This document shows, piece after piece, positions 27,174-35,168 of a stretch of 54,943 bases of DNA (the first letter of the stretch is position 1; every line of letters starts with the position of its first letter). The DNA is from Oscillospiraceae bacterium (lineage in GTDB: Bacteria > Bacillota > Clostridia > Oscillospirales > Oscillospiraceae). The stretch is taken from positions 1 through 54,943 of the forward strand of contig JAJQAH010000008.1 in the NCBI GenBank assembly GCA_021203885.1. The letters are read 5' to 3'. Position numbers and translations under genes: made by a program. The notes below the pieces were generated by a model. The model was not told the DNA's origin. It saw only the letters and a program-made list of their open reading frames with translations, and did not search any database.

Positions 27174-29396
27174 TCAGCTGTAATAATTGATCAGGCAGCC
27201 GGAGAGGATAATGTCCCGTTCCTCCCGGGTCAGATCCGGCAGCAGCAGAGTGACGGTGCGGTCACCATCCGGCTGGATCAGTTTCGCGTCGATGGACTCA
27301 CCGTCGCCCAGAAGCAGGTCCCGGATCCCGGGGATATACAGGCGGTCACCGCACTGGACGTTCAGCTCCTCCAGTTCAGGCACAACAAAGGGGAGCATGC
27401 CCCAGTTGACCACGTTGGAGCGGTACCGCTTGGTGGCGAATTCCCGCACCAGATTCGCGCAGCCGCCCAGCACCCGCTGGCACGAGGCAGCCTGCTCGCG
27501 GGCGGAGCCGTCGCCCGGCTTCAGCGCCATAACCAGGGAACCAAGTCCCGTGTCGGTCGGGTCGTAGCCTTCCATGACTTCAAGGACGGCCGGGTCTTCC
27601 GGGTTTTCCTGGCGCAGCTGTTCCAGCTTCTGGATATCCTTCGCACGTCCCACGTAACCCGGGTCCTTCCGGGACAGCGCAAACTCCGCGAGAAGAAGCG
27701 GGTTGGACCGGTAGGAGGACGTCTCGCCGGACGGGATCAGCTCGTCGGTGGTGGTGACGCTGTCGTAGATCGCGCTGCATACGGTCAGCAGCAGATTTTC
27801 CGGCAGGGGGATCTGGTTCGGCCAGTCCGCTATATTCGGGCCGTAGATCAGTTCCTGCTCCGGATCCGGTTTGCCCACGCCGTGGTATACCCGGGCCTTG
27901 TAAGTCCGGTCGTCGTATTCGGACAGCTCCTCGGGCCTGTCTTCCGGCGGGGAAGGCAGCTGGTCGGCCGCCGTCAGGAAGCCGCCGTTCACGGCCGTAG
28001 CTGCGATCGAGCGGGCGTCCATCAGCGCCACGTAAGAGAGCTGGCCGTTCGTCGGCTTCGAACCTTCCCGGTTCGGGAAGTTCCGGGTGGAGTGCCGGAT
28101 GGAGAACGCGCCGTTTGCCGGCGTGTCGCCGGCACCGAAACACGGACCGCAGAAGCAGGAGCGCCAGTCGACGCCGCAGGCCATCGTATCGGAAACACAG
28201 CCCTCTTTGATCAGGGCGTTCAGGGTCGGCATGCTGCCCGCGTAGCAGGAGAGCCGGAATGCGTCGTCCCCGATCGTATTTCCCTCGATGATCTCGCTTG
28301 CGCGTTTCAGGTTCTGATATGTGCCGCCGGAGCAGCCGGCGATGACGCCCTGGTCCACGTGCATCCGCCCGTCGATCAGTTTATCGGTCAGAGCACCGGG
28401 CAGCGTTTCCACGCCCAGCTGCTCCACGGCGTCTTTTTCCACCTGACGGAGCAGATCCGGCGCGTTGGCGTTGAACTCCTCGATCGTATAGGCATTGGAA
28501 GGATGGAAGGGCAGAGCGATCATCGGGCGGATCGCCGACAGATCGATCTCGATCAGGCCGTCATACAGGGCGCCGTCCTCAGGAGCCATCTCTTTATAAT
28601 CTTCACTGCGGCCCAGCCGCTCGAAAGCTCTCTGGGTATACTCATCGGTCTGCCAGACGGAGGAGAGGCAGGAGGCCTCGGTGGTCATGACGTCGATGCC
28701 GCACCGGTAGTCCATGGAGATCTCTTTGACGCCTGGTCCGAAGAACTCCAGGACCACGTTTTTGACGATGCCGTCTTTGAACGTGCTGCCGACCAGTTCC
28801 AGCGCCACGTCCTGCGGACCCACGCCGGGGCTGGGCCTGCCGGTCAGATATACGGCGATCACCTTCGGATAGGCGACGTTGTAGTCTTTCTTCAGAAGCT
28901 GGCGTGCCAGTTCCGGGCCGCCTTCACCGATCCCCATGCAGCCGAATGCACCGTACCTCGTGTGGGAGTCGGAACCCAGGATCATCCGGCCGCAGGCCGC
29001 GTACCGCTCCCGCATATAGGAGTGGATCACCGCCTGATGGGGCGGGACAAATTCGCCGCCATACTTTTTGGCCGCGGAGAGCCCGAAAATGTGGTCGTCC
29101 TCATTGATCGTACCGCCCACCGCACACAGGGAATTGTGGCAGTTGGTCATCACATAGGGAAGGGGAAATTCCGTCAGTCCGGAGGCTCTGGCGGTCTGAA
29201 TGATCCCCACGTAAGTGATATCGTGGGAGACCAGGGCATCAAAACGCAGGGAAAGCTGGGCCGGGTCGCCCGAGTGGTTGTGTGCCTGCAGGATCTTGTA
29301 CGCCATTGTTTTTTCTGCACTGGCATCCGGCGCTTCGGCGGGAGACACAAAACCCCCGTCCTTCCAGCACATAGGCTGTGTTTGAATTTTCAGCAT
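27174..29396 (-). CDS. Aconitase-family hydratase
   Basis: A 740-residue [4Fe-4S] hydro-lyase of the aconitase superfamily, of a divergent kind resembling E. coli YbhJ more than AcnA or AcnB. Candidate cluster ligands are C355 (AGCSGGTYQN) and C416/C419 in CGPC, with GSDSHTRYGAFGCMG matching the family's DSH region. The C-terminal swivel-like domain (about 600-740) is present. The true substrate is uncertain: citrate/isocitrate or another 2-hydroxy acid. There is no leuCD or TCA gene nearby. A GGAG site lies eight bases before the ATG; it has its own promoter and shares a terminator with rsgA. Confidence 0.8.
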   Translation of the reverse strand: MLKIQTQPMCWKDGGFVSPAEAPDASAEKTMAYKILQAHNHSGDPAQLSLRFDALVSHDITYVGIIQTARASGLTEFPLPYVMTNCHNSLCAVGGTINEDDHIFGLSAAKKYGGEFVPPHQAVIHSYMRERYAACGRMILGSDSHTRYGAFGCMGIGEGGPELARQLLKKDYNVAYPKVIAVYLTGRPSPGVGPQDVALELVGSTFKDGIVKNVVLEFFGPGVKEISMDYRCGIDVMTTEASCLSSVWQTDEYTQRAFERLGRSEDYKEMAPEDGALYDGLIEIDLSAIRPMIALPFHPSNAYTIEEFNANAPDLLRQVEKDAVEQLGVETLPGALTDKLIDGRMHVDQGVIAGCSGGTYQNLKRASEIIEGNTIGDDAFRLSCYAGSMPTLNALIKEGCVSDTMACGVDWRSCFCGPCFGAGDTPANGAFSIRHSTRNFPNREGSKPTNGQLSYVALMDARSIAATAVNGGFLTAADQLPSPPEDRPEELSEYDDRTYKARVYHGVGKPDPEQELIYGPNIADWPNQIPLPENLLLTVCSAIYDSVTTTDELIPSGETSSYRSNPLLLAEFALSRKDPGYVGRAKDIQKLEQLRQENPEDPAVLEVMEGYDPTDTGLGSLVMALKPGDGSAREQAASCQRVLGGCANLVREFATKRYRSNVVNWGMLPFVVPELEELNVQCGDRLYIPGIRDLLLGDGESIDAKLIQPDGDRTVTLLLPDLTREERDIILSGCLINYYS

Positions 29397-29428
29397 GATC
29401 TACACTCCAATCATAAATTAACAGATAT

Positions 29429-29457
29429 ACTGTACCATTTTTCTCAGCAAAAAGCAA
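29429..29457 (-). promoter_or_regulatory. Promoter of the aconitase-like gene
   Basis: On the minus strand TTGCTT (29457-29452), 17 bp, then TACAGT (29434-29429) preceded by TGG, an extended -10. It is divergent from the apbE promoter 33 bp away. Confidence 0.6.
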
Positions 29458-29489
29458 TGCCGCAAAATCCGGATCCGGGCCGAGTGGAC

Positions 29490-29519
29490 TTGCAGAACGC
29501 ACCCCGGATGTGGTATGCT
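29490..29519 (+). promoter_or_regulatory. Promoter of the apbE operon
   Basis: TTGCAG (29490-29495), 18 bp, TATGCT (29514-29519) preceded by TGG as an extended -10. The start would be near 29526, 35 nt before the apbE ATG. Confidence 0.6.
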
Positions 29520-29560
29520 GTTCTGGTAGAAAAGATCCGGGAGGAGTGGGTCCCAACTTC

Positions 29561-30613
29561 ATGACAGCGACAAGGCTTAAAAAAACCGTTCTTTTCCTTT
29601 TCCTGTGCGCGTTTTTACTCGCCTGCGCCGGCTGCGGGTCGGAACAGAGCACCGGGTCAGATTCGGACGGGCAGGTAAAAGAATATACCAGCGAGATTTT
29701 TGCCATGGATACCTATATGAGCCTGGACGTTTACTGTACGGGACAGGATGTGGTGGACAGGGCCGCCGAGAGGATCCGCGAGATCGAAGAATTGTTTTCG
29801 GTGACGGATGAGCAGAGTGAGATTTACGCCGTCAACGAGAACGGCTCCGCCCGGGTCTCCGAGGAGACCGCATCCCTGCTGGAGCGCACGCTGGAACTCT
29901 GCGAACTGACGGACGGCGCGCTGGACATCTCCATCTATCCCGTGGCCAGGGCATGGGGGTTTACCACGGAGGAATACAGGATCCCGGACAGCGAAGAACT
30001 TTCTGAGCTTCTGAAATATGTGGATTACGCCCGGATCCAGGTGGACGGCGATCAGGTAACGCTGGGGGAGAACATGATGATCGACCTTGGAAGCGTCGTG
30101 AAGGGCTATACGGGCGATGAGGTCGTGGAGATGCTTTCGGAGGAGGGCGTGACCAGCGCCCTTCTGAACCTGGGCGGCGATGTCAGGACGCTGGGCGCGA
30201 AGCCGAACGGGAAACTGTGGAACATTGCGATCCGGGACCCGAACGACAGCTCCGGGTATGCCGGCATCGTCAGCGTGGAAAATAAGTCTGTTGTCACTTC
30301 CGGCGGCTACGAACGCTATTTTGAAGGAAGCGACGGGGAGACCTACTGGCATATTCTCGATCCCGCCACCGGGTCCAGCGCCCGCAGCGGGCTGATCTCC
30401 GTTACCGTTGTCAGCGACAGCGGGTTATACGGAGACGCGCTGGCCACGGCGCTCTTCGTCATGGGTGAGTCAGAGGCCGTGAATTTCTGGCGGGAGCGTC
30501 AGGACTTTGAAATGGTCCTGATTACCGACGACGGGAGGCTGCTGGCCACAGGAGGCCTGGAAGACTGCTTTGAGCCGGAAGGCGGATATCAGGCAGAGTT
30601 TGTTCAGCCGTAG
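29561..30613 (+). CDS. apbE: FAD:protein FMN transferase (ApbE family lipoprotein)
   Basis: Extracytoplasmic flavin transferase that attaches FMN to Ser/Thr of target proteins such as Rnf/Nqr subunits or, in Listeria, surface reductases (FmnB). The 350 residues start with a lipoprotein signal (basic MTATRLKK, hydrophobic core, lipobox ending LLAC at C22), so it should be membrane-anchored outside. The family core includes AMDTYMSL, DLGSVVKGYT, NLGGDVRTLG and GDALATALFVMG. The ATG at 29561 has GGGAGGAG upstream. It heads a three-gene unit with a NusG-II protein and a Gx transporter. Confidence 0.92.
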   Translation: MTATRLKKTVLFLFLCAFLLACAGCGSEQSTGSDSDGQVKEYTSEIFAMDTYMSLDVYCTGQDVVDRAAERIREIEELFSVTDEQSEIYAVNENGSARVSEETASLLERTLELCELTDGALDISIYPVARAWGFTTEEYRIPDSEELSELLKYVDYARIQVDGDQVTLGENMMIDLGSVVKGYTGDEVVEMLSEEGVTSALLNLGGDVRTLGAKPNGKLWNIAIRDPNDSSGYAGIVSVENKSVVTSGGYERYFEGSDGETYWHILDPATGSSARSGLISVTVVSDSGLYGDALATALFVMGESEAVNFWRERQDFEMVLITDDGRLLATGGLEDCFEPEGGYQAEFVQP

Positions 30614-30628
30614 AAAAGGGGAGAGCCG

Positions 30629-31021
30629 ATGCTGAAAACCAGAACCTGGATCATCATCCTGGCAGCGGCGTTCCTTCTGTGCGGCGCTGCCTGCCTGTGG
30701 ATATTCCTGAGACCCGTTTCCGGCCAGACGGCCAATATTTACCGGGACGGCGTCTGCATCTACTCCGTTGATCTCAGCCGTGTCTCCGACAGCTACGAAA
30801 TGACGTTTACGGATGACAGCGGCAGCAATACCGTCAGCATCGAGCGGGGCAGGATCTGCGTCTCGGAGGCGGACTGCCCGGATCAGGTCTGTGTCGAGTC
30901 CGGGTGGCTCTCCGACAGCACGGTGCCCATCGTCTGTCTGCCGCACCGGCTTGTGATCCGGATCGAGGATCAGGCTGCGGACACCGGACCGGACACGGGC
31001 ATCGACGCAGTGGCGAGTTAG
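30629..31021 (+). CDS. NusG domain II-containing membrane-anchored protein (EetA-like)
   Basis: A 130-residue protein with one N-terminal helix (about 7-27) and an extracytoplasmic NusG-II beta domain. The domain includes the conserved cysteine pair region CPDQVCVESG and IVCLPHRLVI. From memory, similar proteins are annotated EetA in Gram-positive extracellular electron transfer loci, next to EetB-type and ApbE proteins, as here. The role is unknown; a redox-partner or assembly function is plausible. The ATG follows GGGGAGAG, 15 bp after apbE. Confidence 0.8.
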   Translation: MLKTRTWIIILAAAFLLCGAACLWIFLRPVSGQTANIYRDGVCIYSVDLSRVSDSYEMTFTDDSGSNTVSIERGRICVSEADCPDQVCVESGWLSDSTVPIVCLPHRLVIRIEDQAADTGPDTGIDAVAS

Positions 31022-31029
31022 GCGCGGTC

Positions 31030-31584
31030 ATGAGTGCGAGACGGCTGGCAAGGGACGCCATCATGGCGGCCATCGCCCTGATCCTTTTTATCATCGAGCT
31101 TCAGATCCCGCCCCTGACGCCTATCCCGGGGGTGAAACTGGGTCTGGCCAATATCGTGACGGTCTGTTCCATGTTTCTGTTCGGGCCGCTGGATACGCTG
31201 GCTATCCTGCTGGTGCGTATCCTGCTGGGGAGTATCTTTGCGGGACAGATGATCTCCCTCCTGTACAGCCTTGCAGGGGGCCTTCTGTGCTATCTGGTCA
31301 TGCTGCTCCTCCGGAAGATCCTGACCTGGAGACAGATCTGGGTCTGCAGCGTGATCGGCGCCGTGGCGCATAATGTGGGCCAGATTGCAGTCGCGATCCT
31401 GATCACGAGCACGCCGCTTCTGATCACATACCTGCCGGTCCTGCTGGTATCCGGCATGATCGCGGGCCTGATTACCGGCATCATCGCGCAGCTTCTGACG
31501 CCCCGGCTGGCGAAGCCGCTGGGGATCAAGATGGAAGACAGAAAAAAAATCAAGTCTGAAAAAAAGCCTCAGGACGGATCCTGA
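31030..31584 (+). CDS. Gx transporter family membrane protein (EetB-like)
   Basis: A 184-residue integral membrane protein with about five helices, of the Gx transporter (Hpre_diP_synt_I) family. The recognisable opening is LARDAIMAAIALILF, followed by PGVKLGLANIVTV and RILLGSIFAGQ. The family was once named heptaprenyl diphosphate synthase component I but behaves like an ECF-type S component. It begins eight bases after the NusG-II gene. Its TGA stop lies inside the 3' arm of the terminator stem, leaving no untranslated spacer. Confidence 0.82.
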   Translation: MSARRLARDAIMAAIALILFIIELQIPPLTPIPGVKLGLANIVTVCSMFLFGPLDTLAILLVRILLGSIFAGQMISLLYSLAGGLLCYLVMLLLRKILTWRQIWVCSVIGAVAHNVGQIAVAILITSTPLLITYLPVLLVSGMIAGLITGIIAQLLTPRLAKPLGIKMEDRKKIKSEKKPQDGS

Positions 31585-31592
31585 GGTTTTTT
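31559..31592. terminator. Bidirectional terminator between the Gx transporter and EIIC genes
   Basis: CCTCAGGA (31567-31574) pairs with TCCTGAGG (31579-31586) around a CGGA loop. Seven A precede the stem (31559-31565) and six T follow (31587-31592), so it works on both strands. The plus-strand stop codon (31582-31584) is part of the stem. Confidence 0.92.
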
Positions 31593-32647
31593 CATTGTCT
31601 CAGTTTCAGATCGCCGTCCCGGATCCAGCCGAGTTTTCGCTCGGCCAGCCCGAACAGCCAGGTCAGAAGACCCGGCAGGATGAAACAGATCAGAATAAGG
31701 CCGGCCCAGTCCATGAATGTGGTCGTGATCCCGTCGTCGATCCAGCCGGTGATGACGCCGATCTGTCCGACGAACCCGCAGGTGCCCATGCCTGAGGAGA
31801 CAGGGGAGCCGTTCATCTGCAGGTGGAAGACACAGGTGGCGATCGGGCCCGTGATCGCGCTGGTCAGGGTGGGCGCGATCCAGATCCGCGGGTTTTTGAC
31901 GATGTTACCCATCTGGAGCATGGACGTGCCGATGCCCTGGCTGACCAGGCCGCCCCAGCGGTTCTCCCGGAACGACATGACCGCAAATCCCACCATCTGG
32001 GCACAGCAGCCCGCCACGGCGGCGCCGCCCGCCAGGCCCGTCAGGGACAGAGCCGCGCAGATGGCCGCGCTGGAGATCGGCAGGGTCAGCGCCATTCCGA
32101 CTATCACGGACACCACGATTCCCATCAGGAACGGCTGGAGCTCGGTGGCCCACATCACGGCGGATCCCACTGCGCTGGCCGCGACCCCGACGGGCGGGGC
32201 GATCAGAATGGAAAGCCCTGCGCCGACAAAGATCGTCACAGCGGGTGTCACAAGGATATCGACTTTCGTCTCCTTGCTGACTGCCTTTCCGAATTCTGCG
32301 GCCACGATGGCGATGATCAGGACCGCCAGCGGGCCTCCGGCGCCGCCCAGGTCGTTGGCGGCGTAGCCCACGGCAACCAGTGAGAACAGGACCATTGGAG
32401 GTGCCTTCAGAGCATAGCCGATGGCGACGGCCATTGCCGGGCCGGCCATAGCCGTCGCAAAGCCGCCGATCGTCTCGAAGAATTCGACACCCAGAAGCTG
32501 GCCGAGGGTATTGAAGATCGTGCCGATCAGGAGCGAGCAGAACAGGCCCTGCGCCATGTAACTGAGCGCATCGATCCCGTACCGGCGGCCCGAGATCACA
32601 ATGTCTTTCCGCTTCAGAAATGCCTTTACTTTTTTCAGGAGAACCAC
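31592..32647 (-). CDS. PTS EIIC-like membrane protein (PfoR family)
   Basis: A 351-residue membrane protein of the PTS_EIIC_2/PfoR family, named after a Clostridium perfringens regulator of perfringolysin. It has about nine glycine- and alanine-rich hydrophobic segments. The opening motif KAFLKRKDIVIS followed by GIDALSYMAQGLF is family-typical. There is no EIIA or EIIB gene nearby, so it may transport or sense rather than act as a complete PTS. The start is weak: GTG at 32647 with no clear ribosome site. No clear promoter lies between it and mscL, so partial read-through is possible. Confidence 0.75.
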   Translation of the reverse strand: MVLLKKVKAFLKRKDIVISGRRYGIDALSYMAQGLFCSLLIGTIFNTLGQLLGVEFFETIGGFATAMAGPAMAVAIGYALKAPPMVLFSLVAVGYAANDLGGAGGPLAVLIIAIVAAEFGKAVSKETKVDILVTPAVTIFVGAGLSILIAPPVGVAASAVGSAVMWATELQPFLMGIVVSVIVGMALTLPISSAAICAALSLTGLAGGAAVAGCCAQMVGFAVMSFRENRWGGLVSQGIGTSMLQMGNIVKNPRIWIAPTLTSAITGPIATCVFHLQMNGSPVSSGMGTCGFVGQIGVITGWIDDGITTTFMDWAGLILICFILPGLLTWLFGLAERKLGWIRDGDLKLRQ

Positions 32648-32683
32648 TTCCAGTCTCTTGAATTTTGATTCGGAAAATTTGGG

Positions 32684-32731
32684 TAAAAAGGAACATGGCT
32701 GTCATCGGGATTCCGTTGACAGCCATGTTCC
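32684..32731 (-). terminator. Long-stem intrinsic terminator downstream of mscL
   Basis: GGAACATGGCTGTCA (32690-32704) pairs perfectly, over 15 bp, with TGACAGCCATGTTCC (32717-32731), with an inner CGG/CCG. On the minus strand it is followed by five T (32689-32685). The stem is longer than any other terminator in the window. Confidence 0.85.
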
Positions 32732-32780
32732 AGACAAAGGAGATACAATCAGCAAAAAAGCAATTGCACTGGTTGACGTA

Positions 32781-33320
32781 TCAGGATTCCGTTGTAGATC
32801 CCTCAACTGCCTTTTCCGCTTCCTCAAGCTGTGAAGTGCAGCAGGGGCAGCGAGTGGCGTCGATCGGAATCTCGGATTTGCAGAAGGGGCAGATCTTCGT
32901 GGTGGGCGCAGGCTCCACATCTTCCTTGTGCATCAGTTTCTTTGTCCCCTTGGAGAGGTTGGAGAGCAACTTGATCAGCAGGAAAATGACAAGAGCCAGG
33001 ATGATGAACTGGATGACCGCGGTGATAAATACACCATAGTTCAAGGTAGCGGCCCCGGCTTCCTGCGCGGCGGCAAGAGTGGAATAATGAGTGCCGTCCA
33101 GTGAAATGAACCAGTTCGTGAAATCAATGCCGCCGGTAATCAGGGTAATTACAGGCATGATGATATCATTGACCAGAGAGTTCACGATCGACTGGAATGC
33201 GGCACCGATGATCACGCCGACAGCCAGGTCCATCACGTTGCCCTGCATGATGAAGTCTTTAAAGTCGCTCCAGAAGCCCTTCTTCTTTTCAGTTTCTTCT
33301 ACTTTTTCTTCTTCCTCCAT
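32781..33320 (-). CDS. mscL: Large-conductance mechanosensitive channel with C-terminal zinc ribbon
   Basis: Membrane channel that opens under high tension to release solutes in osmotic downshock. The 179 residues include the N-terminal [21 protein letters not shown] region, TM1 (about 30-55), a periplasmic loop (about 66-90) and TM2 (about 92-118). The cytoplasmic tail adds a zinc ribbon, CPFC...CPCC (about 144-161), absent from E. coli MscL. The N-terminus has an acidic MEEEEKVEE extension. The ATG follows AAAGGAAA and it has its own promoter. Confidence 0.93.
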   Translation of the reverse strand: MEEEEKVEETEKKKGFWSDFKDFIMQGNVMDLAVGVIIGAAFQSIVNSLVNDIIMPVITLITGGIDFTNWFISLDGTHYSTLAAAQEAGAATLNYGVFITAVIQFIILALVIFLLIKLLSNLSKGTKKLMHKEDVEPAPTTKICPFCKSEIPIDATRCPCCTSQLEEAEKAVEGSTTES

Positions 33321-33360
33321 GTTTTCCTTTCACCCCCAAAATTAAATTTGAACTGACATT

Positions 33361-33389
33361 ATTTTACAGGAAAGAAAGAAAAGTTTCAA
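33361..33389 (-). promoter_or_regulatory. Promoter of mscL
   Basis: On the minus strand TTGAAA (33389-33384), 17 bp, TAAAAT (33366-33361). It lies about 40 bp before the start codon. Confidence 0.75.
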
Positions 33390-33422
33390 CACCCAATTCA
33401 CACATTCTTATAAAACTTTTTC

Positions 33423-33430
33423 AAAAAAAA
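33423..33430 (-). terminator. T-tract downstream of tRNA-Leu
   Basis: Eight T on the minus strand begin five bases after the encoded CCA. With the tRNA acceptor/T stem just before, this is the likely end of the transcript. Confidence 0.5.
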
Positions 33431-33435
33431 TATTA

Positions 33436-33522
33436 TGGTGCGCCTGACGGGGCTCGAACCCGCACGCATAAAGATGCACAAGATTCTAAATCTCGCATGT
33501 CTGCCAATTCCATCACAGGCGC
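33436..33522 (-). tRNA. tRNA-Leu (anticodon UAG)
   Basis: An 87-nt class II tRNA. The acceptor GCGCCTG pairs with CAGGCGC, the discriminator base is A (as required for Leu) and CCA is encoded. The anticodon arm is CGAGA/TCTTG with loop TTTAGAA, giving UAG (33488-33486 on the plus-strand numbering). A long variable arm is present and the T arm contains GGTTCGAGCC. It starts 31 nt after the SDR gene on the same strand and may be co-transcribed with it. Confidence 0.96.
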
Positions 33523-33553
33523 AGATCAAGAAGCCCTGCGACGGAAAAGCAGT

Positions 33554-34372
33554 TCAGCCGTAGAGCAGTCCTATGATCCAGTTGCTTAGTCGGCAGGGCA
33601 GGATCTGGCAGAGTACACAGATCAGCTGATAGGAAAAACCGACGGAGTACAGAGGCTTGACGCTGTGCTTGAAGGCAATCGACCGGACCCGCCGGGCCAC
33701 CCGGTCGGGGCTCATACCGTTCAGCTCATCGTGCTCCATCTTGGCCACACTTTTTGAGATCCTGCCGTCATATTCCTGATCGCCGGCCAGGGATTTATTG
33801 CGGGCCTCGGTAAATCCGGTATGGATATCTCCGGGCATGACCGCGGCAACGCTGATCCCGAAAGGACGCACTTCATTGGCCAGTGCGCAGGTATACGAGT
33901 TGATCGCCGCCTTGGAGGCGGAGTAGAATGTCTGGAAGGGAATGGCCGCGGGCGCGGCGACGGAGCTGATATTGATGATCCGGCCGCTTCTCTGCTCCCG
34001 CATATGGGGAAGGACCGCTTTATTGACATTGACCATGCCGAAGAAATTCACATCGAACTGGCTCTTGGCCTGATCCAGCTCGGTAAATTCGACAGCTCCG
34101 GAAATGCCGTAACCGGCGCAGTTCACCACAAGGTCGATCCGGCCTGCCTGTTCCGCGATCTGTCTGACCGCGGCCTGCACCTGATCTTCCTTTGTCACGT
34201 CCACGGAAAAATGTACGGCCTTATTTGCACCCTGCGCGGGCTCATGACGGCTGAACTCGTATACGGTGCAGCCGGCGGAGGCCAGCCGGCGGACCGTGCT
34301 GAGACCGATCCCGGAACTGCCGCCGGTCACAAGTGCTATTTTATTTTCCCGGGTCTCCGTTGTACGGGCCAT
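33554..34372 (-). CDS. Short-chain dehydrogenase/reductase
   Basis: A 272-residue NAD(P)-dependent oxidoreductase. The cofactor loop TGGSSGIG is at 16-23, NCAG near 84-87, the catalytic Ser at 136/137, and the YxxxK pair is Y150 and K154 in YSASKAA. The C-terminus (about 245-272) is hydrophobic, suggesting membrane association as in classical SDRs acting on lipids. The substrate is unknown. A GGGGTGA site precedes the ATG. Its promoter overlaps the terminator of the upstream GNAT gene. Confidence 0.9.
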   Translation of the reverse strand: MARTTETRENKIALVTGGSSGIGLSTVRRLASAGCTVYEFSRHEPAQGANKAVHFSVDVTKEDQVQAAVRQIAEQAGRIDLVVNCAGYGISGAVEFTELDQAKSQFDVNFFGMVNVNKAVLPHMREQRSGRIINISSVAAPAAIPFQTFYSASKAAINSYTCALANEVRPFGISVAAVMPGDIHTGFTEARNKSLAGDQEYDGRISKSVAKMEHDELNGMSPDRVARRVRSIAFKHSVKPLYSVGFSYQLICVLCQILPCRLSNWIIGLLYG

Positions 34373-34421
34373 GTCGATTCACCCCAGCAGTTTTTTGCTT
34401 TGTATCTCTCAAAATCTCAAG

Positions 34422-34438
34422 CAGCGGCTTTGCCGCTG
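34422..34438 (-). other. 7-bp hairpin at the predicted 5' end of the SDR transcript
   Basis: CAGCGGC (34422-34428) and GCCGCTG (34432-34438) flank three bases. With the -10 at 34449-34444 the transcript should begin almost exactly at this hairpin, which could protect the 5' end from decay. Confidence 0.5.
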
Positions 34439-34443
34439 AAAAT

Positions 34444-34472
34444 ATTATAATGAAAAGAAAAATGAAAAGCAA
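34444..34472 (-). promoter_or_regulatory. Promoter of the SDR gene
   Basis: On the minus strand TTGCTT (34472-34467), 17 bp, TATAAT (34449-34444). The -35 hexamer is also the 3' arm of the GNAT terminator. Confidence 0.75.
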
Positions 34473-34486
34473 GGGAAACCTTGCTT
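34461..34486 (-). terminator. Terminator of the GNAT gene
   Basis: AAGCAAGG (34467-34474) pairs with CCTTGCTT (34479-34486) around a four-base loop. On the minus strand it is followed by the T-rich run TTCATTTTTC. Confidence 0.7.
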
Positions 34487-34502
34487 CCGCTGTCGCGCGG
34501 GA

Positions 34503-35096
34503 TCACTGTTCTTCGGCCGGATCTTCCCGATACGGCCTGCAGAGCCTGGAAAACCTCGTACCATATATATACCGGTAGAATTCGACTACGGCGTCAAACA
34601 GGCTGTCGTCCGAAACCGGGAGATCACCTGTGGGCAGGAACAGGATATTGTAATCGATAAAAAAGAGCACGCATTTGACCGTGGTCACGCGCGCCCCGTT
34701 CCGGACATAAAACCGGATCCGCCGCTCCCGCTGGTCGCGTTCTCTTTCATTCTTCGCGCCCGAGACGCACTCCGCTTCAATGAAAAAACCCTTCTGAGCG
34801 GGCACGGCTGCAGCCAGATCCGACAGAAATGCGCTTCCGATGCCCTGATCGCGAAGATCCGGCACCACGGCGAAATAATCCATGAACACGTACTCTTTCT
34901 CCGGCTGGAGGAAACAGCAGGAGTAAGCCAGCAGCCGGTCGCCGTCGAAGTAACCGTACGCCGCGTATTTCCCGTCCCGGATGGCGGACACCATGGCCCG
35001 GTACGGCCGGAGTTCCCGGGGCGGAAAATCCCCCCGCATATACTGATGATAGATCTGTTTCAGCTGAATTTCATCCAGCAGTCTGATTTCAGCCAT
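34503..35096 (-). CDS. GNAT-family N-acetyltransferase
   Basis: A 197-residue acetyl-CoA-dependent transferase. Motif A of the GNAT fold is visible as VVPDLRDQGIGSAFL (about 77-91), after the beta strands YAAYGYFDG and YVFMDYFA; the RRIRFYVRNGAR segment is the usual motif B region. The acceptor is unknown. The ATG is preceded by a purine-rich AAAAGGGA. It lies 72 bp after the carB-dapF gene on the same strand, with a hairpin in between, so it may belong to the tail of that operon or be separate. Confidence 0.82.
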   Translation of the reverse strand: MAEIRLLDEIQLKQIYHQYMRGDFPPRELRPYRAMVSAIRDGKYAAYGYFDGDRLLAYSCCFLQPEKEYVFMDYFAVVPDLRDQGIGSAFLSDLAAAVPAQKGFFIEAECVSGAKNERERDQRERRIRFYVRNGARVTTVKCVLFFIDYNILFLPTGDLPVSDDSLFDAVVEFYRYIYGTRFSRLCRPYREDPAEEQ

Positions 35097-35114
35097 ATTT
35101 TTCCCTTTTTGTAC

Positions 35115-35152
35115 AGGAAGTTCTCCACTCAGGGAAGAGCAGAGAACTTCCT
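35115..35152. other. 11-bp hairpin between carB-dapF and the GNAT gene
   Basis: AGGAAGTTCTC (35115-35125) pairs perfectly with GAGAACTTCCT (35142-35152). No T-tract follows on the minus strand (TGTACAAAAA), so termination is doubtful. It may be a processing or stability element at the end of the glutamine-related operon. Confidence 0.6.
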
Positions 35153-35168
35153 TTCTGGAACGCAGAAA

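Noticed and set aside
27102-29564. Plus-strand open frame of about 820 codons across the aconitase-like gene
   Set aside because: It begins inside the end of rsgA, runs through the shared terminator and is fully antisense to a gene with family motifs and its own ribosome site.
35115-35152. Terminator after carB-dapF
   Set aside because: The stem is a perfect 11 bp, but on the transcribed strand it is followed by TGTACAAAAA with no T-run.
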